Shown here: positions 44,258 through 55,119 of the stretch, piece by piece
How the letters are laid out: each line of letters begins with the position of its first letter
Position numbering within the stretch: position 1 is the stretch's first letter
From: Diabrotica undecimpunctata
Taxonomy: Eukaryota; Arthropoda; Insecta; Coleoptera; Chrysomelidae
Reading direction: 5' to 3'
Length of the DNA: 64,000 bases
NCBI RefSeq assembly: GCF_040954645.1
Contig: NC_092810.1
Span: 7,300,185 to 7,364,184, forward strand
Translations under genes and position numbers: made by a program
Notes under the pieces: generated by a model
The model's input: the letters and a program-made list of their open reading frames with translations, nothing else
Told to the model about the DNA's origin: nothing
The model's database searches: none

Positions 44258-45145
44258 TGCGCCCCATGCTCTTCAATTTAATCATGGATGAAATCATCAG
44301 AAGCGTAGAGAATGGGAAACAAAGAAATAAAAATACTGTGTTGCGCAAACGACGCAATATTGATAGCCCAAGATGAAGATAGTCTGCAAAGACTGGTCCA
44401 CAGATTTAATATAAGAACAAAAGAATTAAATATGACAATGTTATTTCAGAAAACTAAAACAATAGTAGTTAGCAAAGAACCAACCAGATGTAAAATAGAA
44501 ATTGATGGCATCACTATTGGACAAGTAATGGAAATAAAATACCTCCAAAAAACACTGTCTAGCTATGGAGACCTAAATGGACAGTGAGAGATTAAGTACA
44601 AAAAGCAAATAGACTGACAGGATGGCTTAATAACACTATATGGTGAAATAGACCAGTGTAAAACCAATAATGACATATTCGTCAGAAACAAGACCTGACA
44701 CAGCCACCACGCAAAGGTTTCTGAGAACGGCAGAGATGAGAGCACAAAAAAAAGAATGGAATAACCACATAAGCAGAATAGAAGGCAAAAGAAGTATCGG
44801 ATGACAGCGAAAAAGATGGAGTGGTTCTCCAAAAACGTTCCATAGAGGTATTAATCCGCCAATAAATAAGCAGAATTGCTTCTAAAGAGAAAGAAGAAGA
44901 AGAACAATCGATGAAGTAGCAATTGTGATAATTGGTGAAGAATTACAGAACGTAATACAACGCCTTAATGAACGCTGTCATGAGTACGGACTGAAGATAA
45001 ATTTAAAGAAAACTAAATGCATGATCACGACTAAATCTGCACATGCAAATATCCAATTGACTATTGAAGATACTGCAATTGAGAGTGTTAATAACTATAA
45101 ATACTTAGGAACATGGATAACATCAGTTGTAGACCAAACCAAAGA
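44068..45145 (+). mobile_element. Tandem duplication, unit A: mosaic of three LINEs
   Basis: Order inside the unit: (1) 44068-44163, LINE-C C-terminus (HRWKPTERRKTGRPRLS ... RRRTGIRR) with an internal deletion of about 70 bp relative to unit B; (2) (TA)n; (3) 44255-44907, LINE-D from PMLFNLIMDEIIR through AQDEDSLQRLVHRFN, KTKTIVVSKEPTR to its AGAAGAAGAA tail, with several stops; (4) 44908-45145, LINE-A from EELQNVIQRLNERCHEYG through KTKCMITTKS to YKYLGTWITS. Unit B repeats this order at a constant 1178-bp offset in parts 3 and 4. Confidence 0.92.
44206..44252. repeat. (TA)n, unit A
   Basis: About 23 TA units after the LINE-C terminus. Shorter than its duplicate at 45344-45414. Confidence 0.97.
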
Positions 45146-45341
45146 ACTTCACAGATGGAAGCCCCCCGAAAGAAGAAAAACAGGTAGACCTCGGCTCTCA
45201 CGGAATGAAGGAATTAGAAGAGCGATGGAATCGAGAGGTTTGGAGGAGGATCATACCTTGGACCGGGAGGATTGGCGGAGGAGAACGGGAATACGTCGAT
45301 AGCCGTCTCCAAAATATATTGTATTTACAAGTTGGATCCTG

Positions 45342-45417
<76 letters not shown>

Positions 45418-46324
45418 TGCGCCCCATGCTCTTCAATTTAATCATGGATGAAATCATCAAAAGCGTTAACAAAGGTAAAGGATACAGAATGGGAAACAAA
45501 GAAATAAAAATACTGCTGTTGCGCAAACGACGCAATATTGATAGCCCAAGATGAAGATAGTCTGCAAAGACTGGTCCACAGATTTAATATAAGAACAAAA
45601 GAATTAAATATGACAATGTTATTTCAGAAAACTAAAACAATAGTAGTTAGCAAAGAACCAACCAGATGTAAAATAGAAATTGATGGCATCACTATTGGAC
45701 AAGTAATGGAAATAAAATACCTCCAAAAAACACTGTCTAGCTATGGAGACCTAAATGGACAGTGAGAGATTAAGTACAAAAAGCAAATAGACTGACAGGA
45801 TGGCTTAATAACACTATATGGTGAAATAGACCGGTGTAAAACCAATAATGACATATTCGTCAGAAACAAGACCTGACACAGCCACCACGCAAAGGTTTCT
45901 GAGAACGGCAGAGATGAGAGCACAAAAAAAAGAATGGAATAACCACATAAGCAGAATAGAAGGCAAAAGAAGTATCGGATGACCGCGAAAAAGATGGAGT
46001 GGTTCTTCAAAAACGTTTCATAGAGGTATTAATCCGCCAATAAATAAGCAGAATTGCTTCTAAAGAGAAAGAGGAAGAAGAAGAATCGATGAAGTAGCAA
46101 TTGTGATAATTGGTGAAGAATTACAGAACGTAATACAACGCCTTAATGAACGCTATCATGAGTACGGACTGAAGATAAATTTAAAGAAAACTAAATGCAT
46201 GATCATGACTAAATCTGCACATGAAAATATCCAATTGACTATTGAAGATACTGCAATTGGGAGTGTTAATAACTATAAATACTTAGGAACATAAATAATA
46301 TCAGATATAGACCAAACCAAAGAA
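45146..46324 (+). mobile_element. Tandem duplication, unit B
   Basis: Same mosaic as unit A. LINE-C C-terminus (45146-45303: HRWKPPERRKTGRPRLSRNE ... REDWRRRTGIRR), (TA)n, LINE-D (45415-46084) and LINE-A (46085-46324). The unit A/B joint falls at DQTKE-LHRW: in unit B the LINE-A text continues correctly as DQTKEIKTRIEIARA, so B keeps the original right junction and the joint at 45145/45146 is the duplication breakpoint. Coding text is interrupted in both units at the same positions, so the damage predates the duplication. Confidence 0.92.
45344..45414. repeat. (TA)n, unit B
   Basis: About 35 TA units; the length difference from unit A shows slippage after duplication. Confidence 0.97.
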
Positions 46325-46815
46325 ATTAAGACACGCATTGAAATAGCACGTGCATCAGTCATCAAACATAATAAGTTTTTTTGTTGTCGGGATATAAGGT
46401 TAGAACTACATCTGAGAATGCTTCGATGTTACGTGTTCTCTACTCTTCTTTATGGCTTGGAAGCGTGAACACTAAAACAAGTCCATCTGAATAAGTTGGC
46501 CGCCTTTGAATTTTGGTGTTACAGAAGAATGCTACGAATATCATGGCTTCAAAGAATGTCAAACGTGGAAGTAACTAAAAGGGTAGGAAATGAGGCGGAA
46601 ATAATATTAACTATCAAAAGACGAAAACTTGAGTACTTATGACATGTGATGAGATGCAAGGCAAAATCCGAGGAAAGAGAAATGTGGGAAGACGAAGAAT
46701 CTCCTGGCTTAAGAACTTAAGGGAATGGTTTGAATGCAGTAATGCAGAACTTTTTAGAGCGGCAGTCAACAGAGTCCGCATAGCCATGATGATTTTCAAC
46801 CTTCGATAGAAGATG
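46325..46815 (+). pseudogene. LINE-A, 3' part continuing from unit B
   Basis: IKTRIEIARASVIKHNKFF, LELHLRMLRCYVFSTLLYGL, EAW-stop-TLKQVHLNKLAAFEF, WCYRRMLRISWLQRMSNVEV and LTIKRRKLEYL, then a tail region with VRIAMMIFNLR and TAAAGAAGAAGAA. Stops and a frameshift are present. It is the natural C-terminus of the LINE-A fragment in unit B. Confidence 0.82.
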
Positions 46816-47845
46816 AAACTTAAAGAAGAAGAATTCTTTATCGCAGAAGTGGTAACATTCAGCCAGTCTTCGAGACTCAGCATATCAAACAAGAAACATC
46901 AAACATTATATCTAAAAGTGTCAAAAACACTCCCAAATTTTTTGGTATTTATGTAAATGACTAATGCAGATTTATACATTCTTTTCCAGTTTTCTGCAAA
47001 AATGGTTTTCATGAATAAGAACGTATTTGTTTACACCGATTTTTTTATTCAATCATGTTATCTCTTTATTCTATACAAAACAGTTTCATTCTACAGAAGT
47101 TATATCCAAATACCATTAATATCGTCTTTATGCGATATATATTCCGCTCAGTACATAATGTAAAGAGTTTTAAAAGCTACATTTATGCTTTTACGCAAAA
47201 CGTATACCTTTATCAAAGTATACATATACGAATATAATGTCCCAACTGTCGCAACCTTCATTGCTCACGGTAAAAACTGCTTTTTATATTACAGTAAAAC
47301 TATAATTTAACATTAACTCAGATCATCTGGCGTGCAAAGGTCGGATCTATATTTTCATAATGTATTATGTATATATGTATACAAAAAATTAAATGTAACC
47401 CTAGCATGAGCTATTGATTGGTCCAAAATTAGATTTAACATTGAATACACAGTCAATGCTTTGACTTTTATTTCATTATCTTCGGTGTCCATCAGTGTAT
47501 ATAATTTGGGTCAAGGTCTCTATACATTTATAAAAGCTAAATAATTATTTGTATTGTAGAAGGTATTTTAAATAAAATAATTTTATTTAAAATCAAATTT
47601 AAAATGAAAATAGAGAATATCAATACTAGTGTACTTTTTTATATGAAAATGATTCAAGTACTATGTATAATACATTTTAATTCTAGAAAAATACCGAGAT
47701 GCAATTGTTATAGTTCAAGTTTACTGTGTGGATACGATTTAATCGATAGGAAAATCCTAAAACATCTAACCAGGAAAGTAGTTCTCATGCTTACTATTAT
47801 CTATAATAGAATGCGTCAGTTAAGCCATTTTTAAATCCAGTGGAA
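46816..47845. other. No gene seen
   Basis: AT-rich spacer without coding match or element ends. Confidence 0.45.
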
Positions 47846-47849
47846 ATAT

Positions 47850-48540
47850 GTCCATATTATAATGATTGCAAAGCGAGGTAAATTGCCTACAGATTCTTCT
47901 TCCTATCGTCCGATAAGCTTTTTACCCGTGATGTCCAAGTTATTTAAAAGATTCCTGCTAAATAGAATAAACGAACCTGTACCACTCGAGAACATAATAC
48001 CCGAACATCGGTTTGGTTTCCGTCTAAAATATTCACCAATGCAAAAGAGTCATAGAGTAGTAAATAAAATCAAAAAAAGGTTGGAAGAAAAGACTATGTG
48101 TGCCTTAGCATTTCTCGATATTCAGCAGGCTTTTGATAAAGTCTGGCACAACGGTTTGCTACATAAATTGAAATCTTTACTGCCTAGCAATATGTACTTT
48201 ATCCTGAAGTCCTATATTAACGAAAGTTCGTTCCAAGTAAAAATCAATAATAATGTCTCAACCTATCACTCAATTCAATTCGAAGTTCCTCAGGGAAGTG
48301 TCCTCCGCCCCTTCCTGTACATAATGCTGCCATACCTATTACAAGTGACGTCACAGTGGCGACTTTTGCCGATGATACAGCCGTTTTAGTTTCAAACAAT
48401 GACTAAGACATAGCATCTGAAAAGTTACAAAATTTTATTCTTCGTAGGCAGCTATTAAACCTTAATTATACTTCTAACATAACTGTAAATAAAAGAATTT
48501 TAATAAATAACAGTTTTAGACATATCTATGGCTAATGACT
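47850..48540 (+). pseudogene. Jockey-clade reverse transcriptase fragment
   Basis: AKRGKLPTDSSSYRPISFLP, VMSKLFKRFLLNRI, EHRFGFRLKYSPMQ, CALAFLDIQQAFDKVWHNGL, KSYINESSFQVKINN and VPQGSVLRPFLY, then after a frameshift ATFADDTAVLVSNND. It is a different subfamily from the copy at 8 kb. 5' truncated, no endonuclease. Confidence 0.82.
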
Positions 48541-48739
48541 CTCCCAAGTCAATCTCCCATATTGACGCAGAATTGATCATGCAATGAACCTACTTAACTG
48601 GAAGCAATTTCCACCCTTGTATCAATACAAAAATATATCTTTATATCATAATCATGAATGTGTTCTTGCTTGTGTGAGTCCATTTCAAATGGGTAAAAGA
48701 AATAAAATAAGACTTACTGACAATCAATTTAATTTTACG

Positions 48740-48793
48740 ACCAAAACGACGGGTTTCGCTTTCTACACTTTGCAAAGCATCTTCAGGTCAAAC
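48740..48793 (-). ncRNA. Hammerhead-like motif with canonical C3-G8 core
   Basis: On the minus strand: GAC, CTGAAGA (48786-48780), a stem II of GCTTT/AAAGC, GAA, then ACCCGT, C48748 and GTT. Core positions 3 and 8 are C and G. Helix I can form three pairs (one G.U). Helix III is imperfectly palindromic. No PLE coding sequence is adjacent, though PLE DNA lies 1 kb to the right. Confidence 0.5.
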
Positions 48794-48835
48794 GGTACAA
48801 AGTAAATTAAATGCTGAAATTATAAAAAGCCCATA

Positions 48836-49700
48836 TTATGGTGCTGTCTTATAAAGATAAAGATAAAAAAATTGATCTACATTGTCTATTCCAATGCATA
48901 ACAATGAATAACACAGTTTTTCTTTGGAATCGGTTATCGACAATTTTTCTTGTGTAACTTCCTTGTAGACCAAGAAATCGTTTACAACTGCAGATCCCAA
49001 TAATAATTCGATGGCAAGCTTTCTGTACCATTTTGTTCCTTTTCGTAGACAGTGAGAATATGCTTTTATTTGGTCAGATAGGTCAATGTAAGATTTAGCT
49101 CCGTTATAATTGATTATTGCTTTGGATTTTTCTACTACTCTACCTCTTTGCAATACTTCTTTTGTATTATTTCTATGAAGGGTGTTAAAAGTAAGCACAT
49201 CCCTCTTGTCACGCCATTTCATGACCATAATTCTGGAATCACTTTCTCTGGCATATATTTCTTTTCGTTTTAATTTTTTTTTTTGACCACCTCTTTAGCC
49301 ACCATTATATTTTCCGTTGCTACGGAGGGTGCCCACCAGATGCGTCTTTCGTTCTAATAATTTGTTTGCCAAGAAGACACTTGTATAATAATTATCCATA
49401 TACAGTTCTCTACCAGAATCCAGGAGATCGTCCATTAGAGCAAATACTACATTCGAAGATGCTTGACCGCCATAATCGGTGTCCGCTCCACAATAAACCC
49501 GAAGATTATAAGTGTAACCTCCTTCCGTACACAACTTGTACAGTTTTATACCGAACTTGTGCCTTTTATTTTTTATGTATTGCCTAAATTGTAGTCGACC
49601 ACGAAATGGTACTATGGTCTCGTCAATGCACACTTTTTTACCAGGCGTTAACACTTTTTTAAAAGAACTGTAAGGAGGGGAGTAATTTTGCGAAATCTGT
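48836..49700 (-). pseudogene. piggyBac transposase (PGBD4-like), family 2
   Basis: From 49654: KKVCIDETIVPFRGRLQFRQ, YIKNKRHKFGIKLYKLC, GRELYMDNYYTSVFLANKLL, THLVGTLRSNGKYN, one in-frame TAA (about 49297), then SDSRIMVMKWRDKRDVLTFN, AIINYNGAKSYIDLSDQIKA, SHCLRKGTKWYRKLAIELLL and GSAVVNDFLVYKEVTQEKLS. All three expected catalytic Asp blocks (IDETIVPF, YMDNYYTS, YIDLSDQ) are present. The N-terminal half and the C-terminal finger are missing. Confidence 0.88.
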
Positions 49701-49754
49701 CGTCTAAAAAAGCATTATTATTATTATCGCTAAAATGTCACTTACTTAGCAATA

Positions 49755-50002
49755 ACTCTTGCTGGTGTTATTCCTTTCTTTTTTACGTGTTTGGCTATTT
49801 TTGTTGATATTTTGCCTGTAAATGTAATCGAGCAGAAGGTACTGGGTTTTTCTCTGGTCCTAGACTACACAAGAAAGCCCTGAACTTAGTATTTCCACCA
49901 CCAGAGAAAAAACCCAGCACCTTCTACTCGATTACATATACAGGCAAAACATCAACAAAAATAGCCAAACACATAAAAAAGAAAGGAATAACACCAGCTT
50001 TC
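49755..50002. repeat. Head-to-head inverted duplication at the PLE 5' end
   Basis: About 103 bp at 49755-49860 (minus) repeats 49898-50002 (plus) with few differences (both contain CTCGATTACAT and AAAATAGCCAAACAC), separated by about 38 bp. PLE copies are known to carry such inverted 5' pieces. Confidence 0.88.
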
Positions 50003-50383
50003 AGAACAAATAACAACCTAGGCAAATATATTAAAAACAACAAGAGCCAACATAAAAAACACTTACACAGTGGTGTGTACAAACTTAAATGTGGCGACTG
50101 CCCAAAAACTTACATTGGTCAAACAGGTAGAAATTTTAATAAACGAATAGCAGAACATAAAAGGGCTTTCAATAATAGAAAAACAGATTCTGCATACGCA
50201 CTTCACCTTCTAGATCATAATCATTCTTTTAATGACGAATTTAAAATTCTACACATTCAAAATAAAGGCCTTAAGCTATCTTTGTTAGAATCTATGGAAA
50301 TCAACAAATTAAATAACACAGATATAATTCTGAATGACCAGCTTGAGATAAACAGTTCTCCCCTCCTCAACCTATTTCATTAG
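49902..50383 (+). CDS. PLE GIY-YIG endonuclease domain, open frame
   Basis: The C-terminal part of a Penelope-type polyprotein, open from 49902 to the stop at 50383: TYTGKTSTKIAKHIKKKGIT, FRTNNNLGKYIKNNKSQ, then HSGVYKLKCGDCPKTYIGQT (the GIY-YIG core is VYKL plus YIG), GRNFNKRIAEHKRAFNN, YALHLLDHNHSF and LLESMEINKL (the Glu of the metal site). There is no start codon or reverse transcriptase. It is a different PLE family from the one at 14.5-16 kb. Confidence 0.88.
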
Positions 50384-50416
50384 AGACTATAAAGTGCAAA
50401 CCCATGCCAAAAACAG

Positions 50417-50457
50417 ATCACTTGAGAAAGGCAATTAGCCGAAACAGCTGTAGTGAT
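50417..50457 (+). ncRNA. Hammerhead-like motif at PLE 3' end (U3-A8 variant)
   Basis: 33 nt after the GIY-YIG stop: ATCAC, TTGAGAA (50422), stem II GGC-AATTA-GCC, GAA, the perfect palindrome ACAGCTGT as helix III, A50452 as cleavage base (GUA), and GTGAT closing helix I with five Watson-Crick pairs. Positions 3 and 8 are U and A. The palindromic helix III suggests dimer cleavage. Confidence 0.7.
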
Positions 50458-50859
50458 AAGAATTTAAAATAAATTTTGTGGAAGTTTTGAAAACAAAGTT
50501 TTCAGTGTTTTATTGTTACATCTTAGATACTTGTTTGAGTAAAAAAATCAAGTTAAGGTAAAATCAATAAAAAAACTTGTAATAATCTCTTTATTTTGAT
50601 TTATACTCATTAGTTACCATTTGTATACACCTAATAAAAGAGACATAATTTGTTGAAATATCATTGTACTTACTTACAACCACTTACAATGATCTTCACC
50701 TAAAATTCTTGAAAAACTTGGTATTGAAACTCGACCTAAATCAGGAACTGTAATTTTAACAAAAATGCGGTATGTGAAAGTGAAAAGCTGAGGGAAAGTT
50801 ATCAAATATGGATTAAGAAAACTAAATAAAAATATTAAAACTGACGAAGTAAAAAAAAA

Positions 50860-53800
50860 TAAACTGTTGTGGGGACCTGATGATATCCACCCTCTTTTCT
50901 TACGAAATCTTCCTCTGAATGCAAAACTAATATTAGTTGATATTTTTAACAATATTTTTATTCACCATGACTTTCCTAATCTATGGTCGCAAGCAACTAT
51001 AATTCCAATCCTTAAATATAATAAACCAAAAGACGATACAAACTCCTATCGTCCAATGACTTACGTGTTGTACCTGCAAACTTTTAGAAAAAATCCTTAA
51101 TATTCGTCTTTAGTGGCACCTCGAAAACAATAACTTAATAAGTATCAGACAAAGTGGATTTCGTACGGGTAGATCCACAACAGACAATCTAATAACACTT
51201 GAATCAAGTCTACATGAATCCTTTCTGCATAAAAAAAACCTATTGCCGTATTTTTTGACATAATAAAAGCGTTTGACATAACATGAAGACATCTTATACT
51301 AAAAACACTTCAAAGAATGGGATGTTCAAGGGCATATGTTGTACTTTATTAAAAATTTTCTAGAAACACGAACTTTTCGAGTTAGAACCAATGGATTTAC
51401 ATCTTTCAGACGAGTACTTCAAAACGGCACTCCACAAGGATCTACTTTAAGTCCTACTCTCTTTCTAATTGCAATAAATAGTATTATACATCAAATAAAA
51501 CTACCTGTATTTACTAGCCTATAAAAACAAACAACGTAAGTCTGGGAACACATATACTGCAAACTATCTTATACACAATTGAAAGCTGGTCGCAAAACAC
51601 GGGTTTTATAATCTCTAGTGAAAAGACACGTTTTTTTTTATTTTTAGCAAAAGAAAAATTTATCCTAATACAGTAGACTCCCTCTATAACGAGAACTGAA
51701 ATGACAGACTAATTACGTCGTTATAAGCCGATCTCGTTATATCAGACAATCATAATACTGTGTATACATATGAATCTGTAGTTTTCTAAACCATTAACTT
51801 CCTATAGTGAAGCCATTCGGAGCAATATAAGATGCTAATAAATATTGTTTGAATGGCGTTTTTGAAAAAAACTTTTATTGTCAATGAAATATATTAAAAC
51901 ATAAAAGAGTTGTTTACTTTTACTATCAATGATATACGTTAAAACAAAAAAGCTGTACTTATATTTTTTTCCAACTACATAATGTATAAATCGTATTTTC
52001 AAGGATAACATAAACTATTGCTTCTGCAATTTTAAGAACTCTGTTATTTTTAACTGCTTTAAATGGACCAGTATCATTCTATCATATATTTTCTAAAGAT
52101 GTGAAACAGTTGTATTTATTCATTGTAAAGAAGTTTATTGCGGGCTGCAGTTAAGTTTATTGAGGGGCTGTTTGAAAAGGTATTTATTTATAGTCACGAC
52201 CGGACTAAAAACGTAAAAAACACGTTTTTGGATCTTATTTTCTCTCGTTATAACCAAATTTGCCTCGCTATAGACGGTTATAGTTCAATAGAAATTTCAC
52301 GGAACATCTAATGTATCTCGTTATAAGCGAAACCTCGTAATAACCCTGTTCGTTATAGAGGGAGTATACTGTAATTTAATTAGCACTAAATGGAGTTGTC
52401 CTGAAACACGCAGAAGAAATAAATTTCTTAGGAGTTTCTTTTGAACGTAACTTAAACTGGGAAAGCCACATAGCCGATCTGCAACGTTCTTGCCAATCCA
52501 GAATTAGTCTACTAAAAATGCTGTCAAATACCTCTTGGAGGGCAGATACAACAACCTTACTCTATACAGATCACTAATACGAAATAAACTAGACTACGGC
52601 TGTTTATGCTACGATACTGCTAACAAAACATCCTTAAAAAAACTTGACTACATTCAAAATATGTGCTTGAGATCAGTTTTAGGTGCCACAAGAACTAGTC
52701 CAGTAATTAGCTTACAAGCTCTGGCTAATGAACTGCTCTTAAGCCAACGAATACAACTCTTATCACTAAATTACGTTGCTAGAATTTCAGCAAACAACAG
52801 CAACGTATCCAACTCAACAATACTTTGCAGAACAAATATATCGACCGATCTTTACAGAAACATTGCAATAAAAAAACTACCATTTCCTGAGCGAATAAAA
52901 CGTATTGGTCTTAATTTAGAACAGTTCGGTCTTACTATGCCTATTCATGTAAATTTTCCTCCTTGGATGATCAAATCTCCAAAAATAGACAGGTCTCTAA
53001 AAGAACTCCCGAAACATTCCACACATCCTTTTCTTATACAGCAAGCTTATAAAAATGTTATATCCAAATACCCAACAACCCATCAAATCTTCACTGATGC
53101 TTCCAAATGTGATGAAGGACATGCTGCAGCCTACATCTACGAAAACGTCAAGTCTGCCATACGAATCACAACAAATTGTTGTATATATACCGGAGAACTT
53201 ACGGCAATTCACCAGGCCATGAAAAAATTTGGTTCTATCAATGAAAGCAAATTTGTTATCATCACCGATTCAATAAGCGCATTACTTGGAATAAAACAGC
53301 TATATACAACTCACGCCATACTTCTCAAGATCAAAAAAGAGTTATCTTATTTACAGACTCAACAAAAAGATATTTCCTTCATCTAAGTACCTTCTTATAT
53401 GGGAATAAGTGGTAATGAGGAAGTGGACTCTCTGACAAGCAATGCAACAACCGACCAAAGTATTACTAGCATAAATCAAATGCCTTGCACCGATTACAAA
53501 GTAAATATCAAAGCCCACATGTACAGAGCGTGGCAAACTACTTGGGATCACACTACCAACAAACTCAAAGAATGTCTAAGTCAAGTAAAAACCAAACTCA
53601 TGTTACCAAGTAATAAAAAAGACTAAGTCATCATCAACCGACTCCGAATAGGACATACTTTCCTTACCCACAAGCATATCTTCAACCAGGAGGCTGCTGC
53701 GATGTGTACCAAGTGCAACACTCAGTTGTCAGTGAAACATAATTGTCGAGTATCCAGTGTACCAGAACGAAAGAATCGCGTGTGCCCTTAGTGACAATTT

Positions 53801-53990
53801 AAAAAGTGTACTTACGTCAAACTTACAGTCTTTATTAAGTTATCTTAAAATGACTAAACTATATACCAGATTGTAAAAAAATATATTTTTTATGTAACAA
53901 TATGTATCTTACTGTTTATGTATGTCCCCCCGCTAATAACCCTTAGTGGTTGATGCGGGTATATTTGTTTAAATAAAAAAAAAATGTGGA
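50860..53990 (+). pseudogene. I-type LINE ORF2: reverse transcriptase and RNase H, MITE-interrupted
   Basis: The reverse transcriptase starts WGPDDIHPLFLRNLP, then NLWSQATIIPILKYNK, SGFRTGRSTTDNLITLE and, in shifting frames, TPQGSTLSPTLFLIAI; the YADD block is lost. After the pogo-like insertion it continues NFLGVSFERNLNWESHI and an open 283-codon stretch: YRSLIRNKLDYGCLCYDTAN, then RNase H with IFTDASKCDEGHAAAYIYEN (Asp), IYTGELTAIHQA (Glu) and FVIITDSISALLGIKQL (Asp). TAA replaces Trp at about 53384 before VPSYMGISGNEEVD. A terminal CxxC remnant, MCTKC, lies near 53702, and the A-rich tail ends at about 53990. RT plus RNase H fits the I clade. Confidence 0.87.
51671..52371. mobile_element. 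pogo/Tigger-like MITE inside the I-type LINE
   Basis: Ends CAGTAGACTCCCTCTATAAC and the complement of CAGTATACTCCCTCTATAAC, with TA just outside each (51669-51670, 52372-52373). CTCGTTATA-type words recur near both ends. It is 701 bp, with no transposase. CAGT...CTCTATAACGA ends are typical of pogo-group elements. Confidence 0.9.
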
Positions 53991-54269
53991 AATTTTTATC
54001 AATCGCTCTTTTCTAAACGAAACAAAAGTAAGTTACAATGTTTCATATCAGGTGTCGATATATCTGCATATACTTGCACAATTAAATAAACAGGAAAGTT
54101 GTATTAAGAAGAAAAATGTTCTTTTACCTCTAACCTAAAAACTTTTCTGTAGTCAAGAAAACAATTTTATAAACTAGTTTAAGTATTTGCAATGTCAATA
54201 AACAAATTAAAAAGAATACTTTATATATTATCCGTCAATTAGATGTAATAGGTCAATGTAAGTTAAAAC
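53991..54269. other. No gene seen
   Basis: AT-rich spacer. Confidence 0.45.
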
Positions 54270-54612
54270 TTACGTTAGATTTCCTGAATTTAGCTTCCCG
54301 CTTGAGTTCTCTCGGAAACTTCACATGGCACTCCGCTTTAAACCCGGCGCCTCCAAAGAGGCGGCGTTCGCATTTTAGCGCGACGTGTTCAAGTTGTCGA
54401 CTGAAAAGCGACGCGTCTGGTATACCGTCGCGATGCCTCTTAGCGGGAGGAATGCGCGAGGGATCCGATGTAGCCGATCTCTGTAGATGGAATGCAACTT
54501 ATCTGGTAGGCGTTGACGAACTTATGTTGAAGTGTAATCTGCAGGGTGTTACACTAGTAAGCTCATCGAAATTAGCAGCCCTGATAAATAGGGGATTTTG
54601 TTGCTTCAGTTA
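54270..54612 (-). other. G+C- and CpG-rich island, possible host exon
   Basis: This block stands out from the AT-rich flanks by many CG dinucleotides and matches no element I know. On the minus strand an open stretch without ATG (AFHLQRSATSDPSRIPPAKR then RHRDGIPDASLFSRQLE) runs to AAATCTAAC followed by GTAAGT at about 54271-54266, a good splice donor. It might be a 5' noncoding or partly coding first exon of a minus-strand gene. The plus strand also has a 103-codon ORF, without support. Confidence 0.35.
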
Positions 54613-55119
54613 ATTTTAAAGTAAATGAAAAAGTTTTTTCCTAAAGTACCATTTAATGATGTGACACACTTTTGCTCAGAATATCTTTTCTTAAAAAAAA
54701 TTATACACCATTAAACCCCACGCTCTCACTAGTGATCATTTGTGTTTTACATTATGCGATCGGCAGCTGACGAGAGCACCACAAGACAAGATCAATCTGA
54801 ATAGAGCTGCAGCATAGTTAAAAGTGTTATAAAATAACCATAAAAACAACGGTATACGTTCTTATCTCAGACATCTTCCGTCTACAGAATCTATCGACTA
54901 TTCACTCTGGGAAGCAACCAGGACAATAGAAAGTCCTTAATTCTCCAACACTACAATCCTCACTGAAATGGCATGAGCAAGAAGCAATAAAGAACAAGCT
55001 GAAATTTTCGTTGAATATCTAATGCTCACCAAATATTAATTTGCGTCTGTTGTTACAGCTGGCTCACTGTCAAAGACCGCAAATTACCCATTTAAATGTA
55101 CGGAGAGCTAACAAAATGG
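54613..55119. other. No gene seen
   Basis: AT-rich spacer between the GC-rich island and the LINE-D tail. Confidence 0.4.
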
